Source: Clostridia bacterium (GTDB lineage: Bacteria > Bacillota > Clostridia > Oscillospirales > Acutalibacteraceae). Taken from it: 50,596 nucleotides of DNA. Below are positions 35,538-43,736 of the stretch, one piece after another. Both the position numbers and the translations under genes were made by a program. The stretch's first letter is position 1, and every line of letters begins with the position of its first letter. The stretch covers positions 1 to 50,596 of the forward strand of contig JAKSQX010000006.1 of NCBI GenBank assembly GCA_024403955.1, written 5' to 3'. Below the pieces are notes generated by a model. The model ran no database searches and was not told the DNA's origin. It saw only the letters and a list, made by a program, of their open reading frames with translations.

Positions 35538-38500
35538 TGCCAAACATTGGAAAGAAAAGGATAAATGATGTTTTTGGATCACTCCTAAACAACAATTATC
35601 CTGAAAGTTTTAAGTATGCTGAAATAACAGATATGAAAATAAACAAGCAGACAAGGGAACTCCGCCTGTCTGCTATTTGTGCTGCCCGTTTTGAGAAAGC
35701 GGACACATTGATATCAAGTTTTTCAGATACAGTAAAAGCTGCATTGGGCCTTGAAAGTGTGATTGTAAACTTGAGCATGCCTGAGCCTGTGTCTCCAGTA
35801 GATGAGCCTCACGTAGATATAGCAGAGAAGCTCGCAGAGATGCAGCGTGAAGCAGATAAAAAATCATATGATGAAAAGATGAAGAAAATAGAGGAAGAGG
35901 AGGAGGCAAAGCCTCACCATATTGAACCAGGTATTCCTCTCTATCTTGAAACTGCAAAGATTATCTTTGGCAACAAGATTGGAAAGATGCCAAAGAAGAT
36001 TTCAGATATTCATTTTGATGACGGTCGCGTAGCAGTATGGGGTGATGTCTTTGGACTTGATATCCGTGACACACGTGATAAGCGTTCTAAGATAATTAAC
36101 TTCAATATTAAAGATGATACAGGTGCATATCCTGTAAAACTTTTCCAGCCTGCATCTGCCGTTGCAAACTTATGCGATAAACTTAAGGACGGTATCACAG
36201 TTATTATTCTCGGTGACATTATCTATGATAACTACAAACGCGAATATGTTCTTGATGCCAAGGCAATTGCAAACGTTAAAAAGATAATTCGCACTGATGA
36301 TGCACCTGAGAAACGCGTTGAACTTCATCTCCATAGTAACATGTCTATGATGGATGGTATGACTGATGCCGGTAAACTTGTTGCACGCGCTGCTGCTTGG
36401 GGACATAAGGCTGTAGCTATTACGGACCACGGTGTTCTTCAGGGATATCCTGCTGCGTTTGAGGCCGGTCAGTCCAAGGGTATCAAAGTTATCTATGGTG
36501 TCGAGTCATATATCTACGATGATGTCAGAGAGGGCGCACCTAAGGAGTGGGATGATATTGTTAAGTCTCTAAAGGACCATAACTCCCACACATATCACCA
36601 GATTATTTTGGTTCTCAACAACACTGGTCTTAAGAACCTCTATAAACTTGTTTCACACGCTCATACAGAGCATTTCTATCATAGACCTATCACTCTTAAA
36701 TCCGACCTTGTTCAGCACCGTGAGGGTCTTCTTATAGGCTCTGCCTGTGAGGCTGGTGAACTCTACCGTGCAATAGAGGATGGAGAACCAGAGGAGCGCA
36801 TTAAAGAACTCGTCGATTTTTATGACTATATGGAAATCCAGCCTCTTGGCAACAACGAGTTTAAACTTCGTCCAACATTTGAGAAGGATAAGCACACTAA
36901 GCAGGAGGTACAGGTACCTCCACGTTATGGTTCAATCCGTGAACTTGAGGATGTCAATCGTCAGATCTTAGCCCTAGCACTTGATGCTGGCAAGCTCTGC
37001 GTTGCAACCGGTGACGTTCACTTCCTTGACCCAGAGGATGCAAAATACAGAACAATCCTCATGGCTGGTCAGGGATACAGAGATGCAGAGATGCAGGCTC
37101 CACTTTACTTTAAGACAACTGATGAGATGCTCGCTGACTTTGACTATCTCGGTGAAGAGATGGCAAAGCGTGTAGTTATCGAGAATCCTAATAAGATTGC
37201 TGATATGGTTGAGAATATCAGACCAGTACCAGCTGGAAACTTCCCACCATCAATCGATGGCGCTGAACAGGAACTTCAGGACCTCTGTTGGGCAAGAGCG
37301 AAGGAACTCTACGGTGACTCTGTTCCAGAGTATGTTTCCGAGCGTCTTTCAAAGGAACTCAATTCAATCATTAAGAACGGCTTTGCCGTACTCTATATGA
37401 TTGCCCAAAAGCTTGTTAAAAACTCAGAGGATAACGGTTACCTTGTTGGTTCGCGTGGTTCAGTTGGTTCAAGCTTTGTTGCACATGCATCAGGTATTTC
37501 AGAGGTAAACCCACTTGCACCTCACTACCGTTGTCCAAGGTGCCGTTATAACGAATTTTTCCTTGATGGTTCTGTCGGTTCAGGATATGACCTCCCACCA
37601 AAGGATTGCCCAGAGTGTGGCACTCCTATGGCACGTGACGGCCATGACATCCCATTTGAAACCTTCCTAGGTTTCAAGGGTGACAAGTCACCTGATATCG
37701 ACCTCAACTTTTCAGGTGAATATCAGTCACGTGCCCACCGTTACACAATTGAACTTTTCGGTGAGGACCACGTGTTTAAAGCAGGTACAGTTGCAACTGT
37801 AGCTGACAAGACAGCATTTGGTTATGCTAAGAAATATCTTGAGGAGCGGGGCATTATGGCCAACTCCGCAGAGGTTCAGAGGCTCACTGATGGTTGCACC
37901 GGTGTTAAGCGTACAACCGGTCAGCACCCTGGTGGAATGGTTGTTGTACCGAACGCATATGACGTCTATGATTTCACGGCAGTACAGTACCCTGCAGATG
38001 ATGCGGACAAGGGAATGATGACAACTCACTTTGACTTCCATTTCCTCCACGACACCATTTTGAAACTTGATAATCTCGGACACGATGTTCCGACAATGTA
38101 TAAATATCTTGAGGATATGACAGGTATTCCTGTTATGGATGTAGATATCTGCGATCCTAAGATTTATGAGCTCTTTACAAGCCCAGAACCTCTTGGAATT
38201 ACACCTGAGGATATTGACTGCGAGACCGGCACACTCTCCATTCCTGAAATGGGTACAGGATTTGTGCGTGGAATGCTTATGGAGTGTAAACCAAAGAATT
38301 TCTCGGATCTTCTCCAGATTTCTGGTCTGTCCCACGGTACTGATGTATGGCTCGGAAATGCACAGGAACTTATCCATAACGGTACATGTACAATTTCTGA
38401 GGTTATAGGAACCCGCGATAATATCATGGTTGGCCTAATGCACTATGGTCTTGAACCAGATATGGCTTTCAAAATTATGGAGATTGTACGTAAGGGTAAA

Positions 38501-39124
38501 GCTACAAAACTTCTCACTGATGAGCATATAAGGGCAATGAAGGAGCACAATGTACCAGATTGGTATATTGATTCTTGCTACAAGATTAAGTACATGTTCC
38601 CTAAAGCTCATGCTGCCGCATATGTTTCAGCGGCTCTTAGACTTGCATGGTATAAGCTATATCGACCAATAGAGTACTACGCAACCTTCCTCACAGTACG
38701 TGGTGAGGATATTGATGCTACTTCAATTATGTCATCGCCAGAGGAATTGAAGGCAAAGATTGCCACGATAAGTGCAAAACCTGACATGAATAAGAAGGAT
38801 GAAAACGAAGTCATGTGTCTCCAGGTTGTACTTGAGATGAAGGCTCGTGGTATCGAATTCTTACCACCTGATCTCTATAAGTCAAAGGCAACTGTATATG
38901 AGATTGAGGATGGCAAAATTAGACTCGCATTTACATCAATCAAGGGACTTGGTGCTGCAGCTGCAAAGGCTCTTGAACAGGCGAAGGATGACGGTGACGG
39001 AAACTACACCTCAATTGAGGATCTTCAAAATCGCTCTGGAATCTCTTCAGCTGTAATTACAGCACTTAAAGAACTCGGTGCTCTCAAAGGACTCCCTGAG
39101 AGCAGCCAAATGAGTTTGTTTTAG
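35537..39124 (+). CDS. polC: DNA polymerase III alpha, PolC type, without the exonuclease insert
   Basis: PolC is the replicase of low-GC Gram-positives. The 1195 residues hold an N-terminal region and OB fold (to about 255), PHP motifs HLHS (264-267), TDHG (296-299) and VESYIYDD (322-329), then the polymerase: zinc site (two CPxC pairs near 660-695), catalytic D720 and D722 in DIDLNF, and the C-terminal helix-hairpin-helix. Ordinary PolC is about 1430 residues because a DnaQ-like exonuclease is inserted between the third PHP motif and the next PHP segment. Here VESYIYDD is followed within about 25 residues by HTYHQIILVLNNTGLKNLY, where the PHP domain resumes; no DxE-type exonuclease motif is visible. 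The frame is open throughout. The ATG overlaps the ispG stop. Confidence 0.95.
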   Translation: MPNIGKKRINDVFGSLLNNNYPESFKYAEITDMKINKQTRELRLSAICAARFEKADTLISSFSDTVKAALGLESVIVNLSMPEPVSPVDEPHVDIAEKLAEMQREADKKSYDEKMKKIEEEEEAKPHHIEPGIPLYLETAKIIFGNKIGKMPKKISDIHFDDGRVAVWGDVFGLDIRDTRDKRSKIINFNIKDDTGAYPVKLFQPASAVANLCDKLKDGITVIILGDIIYDNYKREYVLDAKAIANVKKIIRTDDAPEKRVELHLHSNMSMMDGMTDAGKLVARAAAWGHKAVAITDHGVLQGYPAAFEAGQSKGIKVIYGVESYIYDDVREGAPKEWDDIVKSLKDHNSHTYHQIILVLNNTGLKNLYKLVSHAHTEHFYHRPITLKSDLVQHREGLLIGSACEAGELYRAIEDGEPEERIKELVDFYDYMEIQPLGNNEFKLRPTFEKDKHTKQEVQVPPRYGSIRELEDVNRQILALALDAGKLCVATGDVHFLDPEDAKYRTILMAGQGYRDAEMQAPLYFKTTDEMLADFDYLGEEMAKRVVIENPNKIADMVENIRPVPAGNFPPSIDGAEQELQDLCWARAKELYGDSVPEYVSERLSKELNSIIKNGFAVLYMIAQKLVKNSEDNGYLVGSRGSVGSSFVAHASGISEVNPLAPHYRCPRCRYNEFFLDGSVGSGYDLPPKDCPECGTPMARDGHDIPFETFLGFKGDKSPDIDLNFSGEYQSRAHRYTIELFGEDHVFKAGTVATVADKTAFGYAKKYLEERGIMANSAEVQRLTDGCTGVKRTTGQHPGGMVVVPNAYDVYDFTAVQYPADDADKGMMTTHFDFHFLHDTILKLDNLGHDVPTMYKYLEDMTGIPVMDVDICDPKIYELFTSPEPLGITPEDIDCETGTLSIPEMGTGFVRGMLMECKPKNFSDLLQISGLSHGTDVWLGNAQELIHNGTCTISEVIGTRDNIMVGLMHYGLEPDMAFKIMEIVRKGKATKLLTDEHIRAMKEHNVPDWYIDSCYKIKYMFPKAHAAAYVSAALRLAWYKLYRPIEYYATFLTVRGEDIDATSIMSSPEELKAKIATISAKPDMNKKDENEVMCLQVVLEMKARGIEFLPPDLYKSKATVYEIEDGKIRLAFTSIKGLGAAAAKALEQAKDDGDGNYTSIEDLQNRSGISSAVITALKELGALKGLPESSQMSLF

Positions 39125-39169
39125 TACATACACATTTAGACCTGACGGCCCCCAAAGGAGGTAACCCCT

Positions 39170-39484
39170 ATGATAGGACTTGGAAAATGGAAACTTAATG
39201 TTTCAGTACCATTTTTAAAGGCAGACCCAATACTTACAATCTCTGACAAGAACGGACAGTATGAGTTTACTGTTGATGCTCAGGGATTTGGTATTACACC
39301 TGCTATCAACCTTGTTGATACAAGGGAGGAGAATGGTAATACTCTGAGAGTGAAGGCTCAGATACCAATGCTCAATTTCGGTGATATTGAAGGTACTTTG
39401 ACTTTTGAAGGTATGTTCTGTAAAGGTGAATTGAATATGCCGATGATGGGCAAGATTACTGTTTCAGGAGAAAGGGTAGGCTAA
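39170..39484 (+). CDS. Small conserved-looking protein of unknown function
   Basis: I do not recognise this 104-residue protein. It has alternating hydrophobic and polar residues suggesting a beta-barrel or beta-sandwich and no signal peptide or membrane span. AAAGGAGG precedes the ATG, and its stop overlaps the ATG of the polyprenyl synthetase by one base, so the two are translated together. It may assist that enzyme or bind a lipid (inference from context and fold pattern only). Confidence 0.8.
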   Translation: MIGLGKWKLNVSVPFLKADPILTISDKNGQYEFTVDAQGFGITPAINLVDTREENGNTLRVKAQIPMLNFGDIEGTLTFEGMFCKGELNMPMMGKITVSGERVG

Positions 39485-40611
39485 TGGAAGCATTAAGTAC
39501 TTTCAAAGCCTTTTTGGATGAAAACTACCCTCGACTTGACAGTAAGATTGATATCTTCAATAAGACAATGCTCGCGGAAGCTCCACAGGGCTTTACACAG
39601 TCAATGTCGTATTTCACACACATAAACTCCGGAGGCAAGATGCTTCGTGGAGTACTCGCCAATATGGGTTACTACATCATGAAGGGCGAGAATGGTGTGC
39701 AGTACGCAGATCAACTTGCGCTATCACTGGAAATATTCCAGTCATCAATTCTCATCCATGATGATCTTTTGGATCATGGCAACACCCGCAGGGGTAAAGA
39801 GACAGCGCACGTTAGAATCTTCAATGAATTTAATATTTCAAATGCGAAGGTACTTGAGGACAGCCCTGATGTCATGAAGGACTTAGTCTCAGGCGTCTCA
39901 GTTGCGCTCGGTTATGTTGGCCTCTATGTCGCTTATGAGAAACTTCTTGAGGCGTATAAGGATAATCCTAACATCTATACTCTTCTCAAAGAGTACAACA
40001 AGATGGTTATCAAGACCGTTGAGGGTGGAATTATGGACGTAGTTGTACCATTCTCTGAAAGGTACAAGGATCAAATCCCTGTTCAGAGTCCGATTCCACA
40101 GGACCCATTTGTGGTAATTGAGAACCTTGCAACTTTGAAGACTGCATACTATACAACAATGGGACCTATTATTCTTGGAATGATCCTTGCTGGCGCAAAT
40201 TCGGCCCAGACGGATGCCGTTGCCGACGTCATGCTCGACACCGGTCTCGCATTCCAAATTCAGGATGACCTGCTTGGCATCTATGCTGACTGGGCCGACC
40301 TTGGAAAGGATGTAGGCGCTGACGTTGCTGAGTATAAGCAGACCTTCCTTTACGCCTACGTTAAGGCTAATGACCCAGTTGCTCTTTCAGAGCTCAACAA
40401 GTACTACGGTGACAATGGCATCGATATTGATGGCGTAAAGGCTGTTCAGGAGATTTTCAATAAAACTGGCGCCTACAAATTTGCGCACGACAAAATGGAA
40501 TTCCATTACAAGAGAGCTAAGGAACGCCTCTCAAAAATTGACTTCCTAGATGAGGAAGGAAAGGCTCTAATTCTTGGTTTTATTGAGTATCTCGAACAGA
40601 GAAAAAAGTAA
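39484..40611 (+). CDS. Polyprenyl synthetase family protein
   Basis: This 375-residue trans-prenyltransferase builds isoprenoid diphosphates from isopentenyl diphosphate. The first aspartate motif DDLLD (in SSILIHDDLLDHG) and the second region QIQDDLLGIYAD are present; the second motif ends in Gly where DDxxD is typical, a variant also seen in other long-chain enzymes. A GKMLRG segment near residue 50 binds the homoallylic substrate. It is longer than a usual farnesyl diphosphate synthase (about 300). It may provide the farnesyl primer for uppS or a longer chain. It closes the operon before a strong terminator. Confidence 0.92.
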   Translation: MEALSTFKAFLDENYPRLDSKIDIFNKTMLAEAPQGFTQSMSYFTHINSGGKMLRGVLANMGYYIMKGENGVQYADQLALSLEIFQSSILIHDDLLDHGNTRRGKETAHVRIFNEFNISNAKVLEDSPDVMKDLVSGVSVALGYVGLYVAYEKLLEAYKDNPNIYTLLKEYNKMVIKTVEGGIMDVVVPFSERYKDQIPVQSPIPQDPFVVIENLATLKTAYYTTMGPIILGMILAGANSAQTDAVADVMLDTGLAFQIQDDLLGIYADWADLGKDVGADVAEYKQTFLYAYVKANDPVALSELNKYYGDNGIDIDGVKAVQEIFNKTGAYKFAHDKMEFHYKRAKERLSKIDFLDEEGKALILGFIEYLEQRKK

Positions 40612-40615
40612 GAAT

Positions 40616-40647
40616 AAAAAAAGTGGCACGATGTGCCACTTTTTTCT
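40616..40647 (+). terminator. Intrinsic terminator after the polyprenyl synthetase gene
   Basis: AAGTGGCAC/GTGCCACTT, 9-bp stem with a GAT loop flanked by A and T tracts; it works in both directions by sequence. Confidence 0.95.
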
Positions 40648-40706
40648 TGTATCTAATTACCTTTAAGAGTATAATAATGCCAAATTGTCTACAGCGCGTA
40701 CGCGCT
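40647..40706 (+). promoter_or_regulatory. Promoter of the Nudix gene and leader palindrome
   Basis: TTGTAT (40647-40652), 17 bp, TATAAT (40670-40675). In the leader stands a perfect 14-bp palindrome AGCGCGTACGCGCT (40693-40706), strikingly GC-rich in an AT-rich region, ending 3 bases before the GGAGGG ribosome binding site. It could be an operator or a small RNA hairpin near the start site. Confidence 0.7.
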
Positions 40707-40721
40707 ATCGGAGGGTATATT

Positions 40722-41441
40722 ATGCTTGGCAAGTTTGTCAGGGTAAAGGTAACAACTCCGGTTGGTTCAGCAGACGAGAACGGTCTTATTTACAAACTGA
40801 ATTACGGTGAAATTGATTTTGTTACCTCAAGAGGACGACAGAAGTTAAAGGCGTTCGTCCTGGGCATTAACCATCCCGTTTCCACTTTTGATGGTCGAGT
40901 TAATGCTACCTGTGAAAAGAACGGGGAAACTTATTATCTCGTAGCTCCAAAGAGCAAGAGATTTATTATTCATGATATTACTGAGGCGCTCGAATTCTTT
41001 GAGCCAGACAGTATCACATGCCTCTATGAGCGTTCATGTGGCGCAATTGTTTTTAGAAAGATTGGCGACTCATATCGCTATCTTCTCATTAAGAACAAGC
41101 GCTCAGTTCACTGGAGCTTCCCTAAGGGACATGTTGAGGAGGGCGAGTCCGACGAGGACACAGCTCTTCGTGAAGTATTTGAGGAATCAGGTCTTCATAT
41201 TGAGATTGTTCCTGGTTTCAAAACTACTTCAGAGTACCTTATTCAAGGTCGAGTTGAAAAAACTGTTAATATCTATGTCGCAACAACTTCTGATACTAAC
41301 ACTACTATTCAGGAGGAAGAGATAGAGGATTACGCTTGGCTTACATATGAGCAGGCATTAAAGCGTCTCAAGTTTGAAAATGATAAAAAGATTTTGACAG
41401 ATGCTCGTGATTTTCTCCTTGAAAAGGGACTTGTAGAATAA
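40722..41441 (+). CDS. Fusion: inorganic pyrophosphatase-like domain plus Nudix hydrolase
   Basis: The 239-residue protein joins two domains. Residues 1-95 (MLGKFVRVKVTTPVGS, LIYKLNYGEIDF, KAFVLGINHPVSTFDGRV, YYLVAPKSKRF) resemble the small clostridial inorganic-pyrophosphatase-like proteins, with motif positions recognisable but acidic residues partly changed. Residues 105-235 form a Nudix hydrolase with the box GHVEEGESDEDTALREVFEESG, so nucleoside diphosphate derivatives linked to another moiety are likely substrates. The ATG at 40722 follows GGAGGG; an earlier in-frame start falls in the terminator. The first domain may be a regulatory or binding module. Confidence is high for Nudix and moderate for the N-terminal assignment. 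Confidence 0.9.
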   Translation: MLGKFVRVKVTTPVGSADENGLIYKLNYGEIDFVTSRGRQKLKAFVLGINHPVSTFDGRVNATCEKNGETYYLVAPKSKRFIIHDITEALEFFEPDSITCLYERSCGAIVFRKIGDSYRYLLIKNKRSVHWSFPKGHVEEGESDEDTALREVFEESGLHIEIVPGFKTTSEYLIQGRVEKTVNIYVATTSDTNTTIQEEEIEDYAWLTYEQALKRLKFENDKKILTDARDFLLEKGLVE

Positions 41442-41460
41442 ATTATTAGGAGAATAAATT

Positions 41461-41994
41461 ATGGCTGAATCACTCGCCAATTCCATTGTAAATATCTTTG
41501 GCACAGACGGTGGAGCTTTTGGACATTACGTACTTGTATTTTGCATTTCACTTCTTCCAATTTTGGAACTTCGTGGAGGACTTATTGCAGCATACATCTT
41601 AGGCCTTCCACTTATTCCATCAATGATAGTTTGTTACATCGGTAACATGCTCCCAATTCCTTTCCTTCTTATGTTTGTAAAGAAGTTTTTGAATTGGCTC
41701 GGTAAGTTTAAAATCTTCAAAGGCTTTGTAAACTGGATCCAGCATCGCGGTGAGAAGAAAGCTCAAGAGATGAAAGAAAAGCAGTCTAGATTTGAAGAGT
41801 GGGGTCTCATGGCATTTGTTGCAATTCCACTTCCAGGTACTGGTGGTTGGACAGGCTCACTTGTTGCAGCTATTCTCAACATGGATAACAAGAAGGCTTT
41901 CAAAGTAATCGCTGTTGGTGTAGCAATTGCAGGTATTATCGTTGCAGCACTTTCATATGGCCTTGTTGATGTAATCATCGGTCTTTTTAAGTAA
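41461..41994 (+). CDS. Small multidrug export family membrane protein (COG2426-like)
   Basis: This 177-residue protein has about four hydrophobic segments and the family-like ILELRGGLIAAYILGLPL and PLPGTGGWTGSL stretches. The family is called small multidrug export by similarity, without firm transport data. TTAGGAG precedes the ATG, 19 bases after the Nudix gene, so the two are cotranscribed. A terminator follows. Confidence 0.88.
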   Translation: MAESLANSIVNIFGTDGGAFGHYVLVFCISLLPILELRGGLIAAYILGLPLIPSMIVCYIGNMLPIPFLLMFVKKFLNWLGKFKIFKGFVNWIQHRGEKKAQEMKEKQSRFEEWGLMAFVAIPLPGTGGWTGSLVAAILNMDNKKAFKVIAVGVAIAGIIVAALSYGLVDVIIGLFK

Positions 41995-42002
41995 AAAAAT
42001 AA

Positions 42003-42038
42003 AACCGGTAACCTTTCGGTTACCGGTTCTTTTTTTTG
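42003..42038. terminator. Bidirectional terminator between exporter gene and lipase gene
   Basis: AACCGGTAACC/GGTTACCGGTT, 11-bp perfect stem with loop TTTC, with A residues before it and eight T residues after it. Confidence 0.95.
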
Positions 42039-42040
42039 TC

Positions 42041-43264
42041 TTACTTGAGTGTTGCGAAACGCTCAAACATGTCATCCATATAAGCGAAGAAATCTTCTGC
42101 TGGGATGTGAGCACCGTTCCATGAGAGGTGGCACTGATGTTTGACTGGCATGTTGTACCAGATACCAGGTTTTAGTTCCTTGCCTGCTTCGAATTCTTCC
42201 TGTGGAGCATTGAAAGGAGCACGCTGTCCAAGTACGTTTACGAAACCATCGTTGGAGAGCCATTCTTCCTTCTTAGAATGCTCAGGATAAACCTTAGCCA
42301 TCTCATCTGTCCAAGCAGAACCAGTGAGCCAGCCAGCACCCCAAGGTACGAAATTCATAGCGTTCCAAATTGGCTTATGGTTGCCATTTGACTTTGGCTC
42401 AGAAGCCTCACCAACATATGCGAAGTAGTATGTGTTAGGATTTGGCTTTCTGTTCTTGTTTGCCTCTGCCTGGAATTCAAGTGTCATTTCCCATCCTACG
42501 TTGTCCTCTTTGCACTTTGAGTAAGCGATAGCACCATCACGATATTCCTCAGGCTTTGCAATGTGGAGGAACTTTGGCTTGTCTTCAGGATTTGCAGTGA
42601 TGTTCCACTGATCAAGTCTCTGATCCCAGAAATGAGTAACAAGACCCATTCTACCTATTGTACCAACACCGTAGCAAACAGCTTTCATAATTTTCTCATA
42701 TCCGTTACCTTCCATGAGTTTTGAAGCCATTGTTGTACCGTTGTTAACACCTGCGAGTGTTACTACGCAGTGGAGAAGGTCGCCTTGGCCACCCTTGAAG
42801 AGTGGAGAGAGTTCTGATTCAGGAGTGCATGCGCGCTCTTCTTCGGAACCGTTCATAAGCATATCAGAAAATGCGATTACAAATGAACCGCCGAGGCTGT
42901 GACCAACAACGTTGATTTTTTCATGGTTACCTGGTTTACCCCAATCCTTGAGTACGCCTGGGTATGTACGGCCATATCTCGCATGACCGAATTTCTCTGA
43001 GTGAGCCTTACCGTAGTCTACGCGACCACCGAGGAGATAAGCATAGAGGATGCAACAACGATCCCATGCTGAGTTCCAAGGACCAAGTGGTGGGTTGTAA
43101 ACCTCATAGCCTGCTTTCTTAAGACGAGGAAGCAAGTTATGCTTTCTGTTCCAAAAAAACTTGAAACCCCAGTACTGAAGGAGATAGTCGTGGATCCAAT
43201 CACCTTTGCCGAAGCCCATAAAGCCGTGGAGAAGTATGGTTGGATAATTGTTGTTCTTTGCCAT
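42041..43264 (-). CDS. Staphylococcal-type triacylglycerol lipase, no signal peptide
   Basis: The 407-residue alpha/beta hydrolase has the oxyanion region ILLHGFMGFGKGD, the GHSLGG nucleophile elbow (Ser123), a YGKAHSEKFGHARYGRTY segment typical of staphylococcal lipases (family I.6), and a late NDGFVNVLGQRAPFN segment with a probable catalytic His near the C-terminus. Staphylococcal lipases are secreted with a long propeptide; this one starts directly at the mature domain with MAKNNNYP and has no signal peptide, so it is probably cytoplasmic or exported by another route. A GGAG site precedes the ATG. Confidence 0.93.
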   Translation of the reverse strand: MAKNNNYPTILLHGFMGFGKGDWIHDYLLQYWGFKFFWNRKHNLLPRLKKAGYEVYNPPLGPWNSAWDRCCILYAYLLGGRVDYGKAHSEKFGHARYGRTYPGVLKDWGKPGNHEKINVVGHSLGGSFVIAFSDMLMNGSEEERACTPESELSPLFKGGQGDLLHCVVTLAGVNNGTTMASKLMEGNGYEKIMKAVCYGVGTIGRMGLVTHFWDQRLDQWNITANPEDKPKFLHIAKPEEYRDGAIAYSKCKEDNVGWEMTLEFQAEANKNRKPNPNTYYFAYVGEASEPKSNGNHKPIWNAMNFVPWGAGWLTGSAWTDEMAKVYPEHSKKEEWLSNDGFVNVLGQRAPFNAPQEEFEAGKELKPGIWYNMPVKHQCHLSWNGAHIPAEDFFAYMDDMFERFATLK

Positions 43265-43306
43265 AAATTCAACTCCATATCATATTATTTTTTAAAACCA
43301 GTTAAT

Positions 43307-43367
43307 ATTATATTACCATACCAATTAAAAGTAAATTCTTGACTATGGGTTTGCTAAATGTTAAAAT
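43307..43367. promoter_or_regulatory. Back-to-back promoters for lipase gene and 43407 operon
   Basis: Minus strand: TTTACT (43335-43330), 17 bp, TATAAT (43312-43307) for the lipase gene. Plus strand: TTGACT (43339-43344), 17 bp, TAAAAT (43362-43367) for the next operon. The -35 boxes are 3 bp apart, so the two promoters could compete or be regulated together. Confidence 0.85.
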
Positions 43368-43406
43368 CTACCCGTGTTATGGTCTTTTAAAGGTGGTGTG
43401 AAAGAC

Positions 43407-43679
43407 ATGGATGAGCGCGGAAAGCTCGAGTTCAAAGGCAATGAAAATATAGAGAACGACGAGAAGCTTAAGAAAGTCAAGCATCATTGGCAGTCTTTCG
43501 CAGAGGCCGAAGATAGTGAGCGTGAGAAGTATCTTCGTGATCTTGAAATCCAGTTTAGCATGGATGAGTTCGTTGAAGGTGAGTCTTCTGATGCTGCAAA
43601 AGGTAAGATGGCTTCAGTTGTTGCGGACAGAAAGACTTCGCAGCAGAGGGCAGATAAGAGACCTAAGCAGAAAAAATAA
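43407..43679 (+). CDS. Small highly charged protein of unknown function
   Basis: This 90-residue protein is almost entirely hydrophilic: acidic and lysine-rich at the N-terminus, helical in the middle (KYLRDLEIQFSMDEF) and basic at the C-terminus (RADKRPKQKK). I do not recognise a family. The ATG at 43407 follows AAAGGTGGTG. A near-consensus promoter lies 40 bases upstream. A hairpin separates it from metG. Confidence 0.75.
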   Translation: MDERGKLEFKGNENIENDEKLKKVKHHWQSFAEAEDSEREKYLRDLEIQFSMDEFVEGESSDAAKGKMASVVADRKTSQQRADKRPKQKK

Positions 43680-43688
43680 TGCTAAAAC

Positions 43689-43720
43689 ACTGCCAGATAT
43701 TTCTGGCAGTTTAAATTTTT
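43689..43720 (+). terminator. Hairpin between the 43407 gene and metG
   Basis: ACTGCCAGA/TCTGGCAGT with a TATT loop followed by TTAAATTTTTT. The T tract is interrupted, so termination may be partial and metG may be read through from the upstream promoter. Confidence 0.7.
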
Positions 43721-43736
43721 TAAAGGAGGAATAAAT

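Noticed and set aside
40250-40300. Second aspartate motif DDLLG in the polyprenyl synthetase as a broken active site
   Set aside because: A Gly at the last position is known in functional polyprenyl synthetases, and the rest of the site (DDLLD, GKDVG) is intact.
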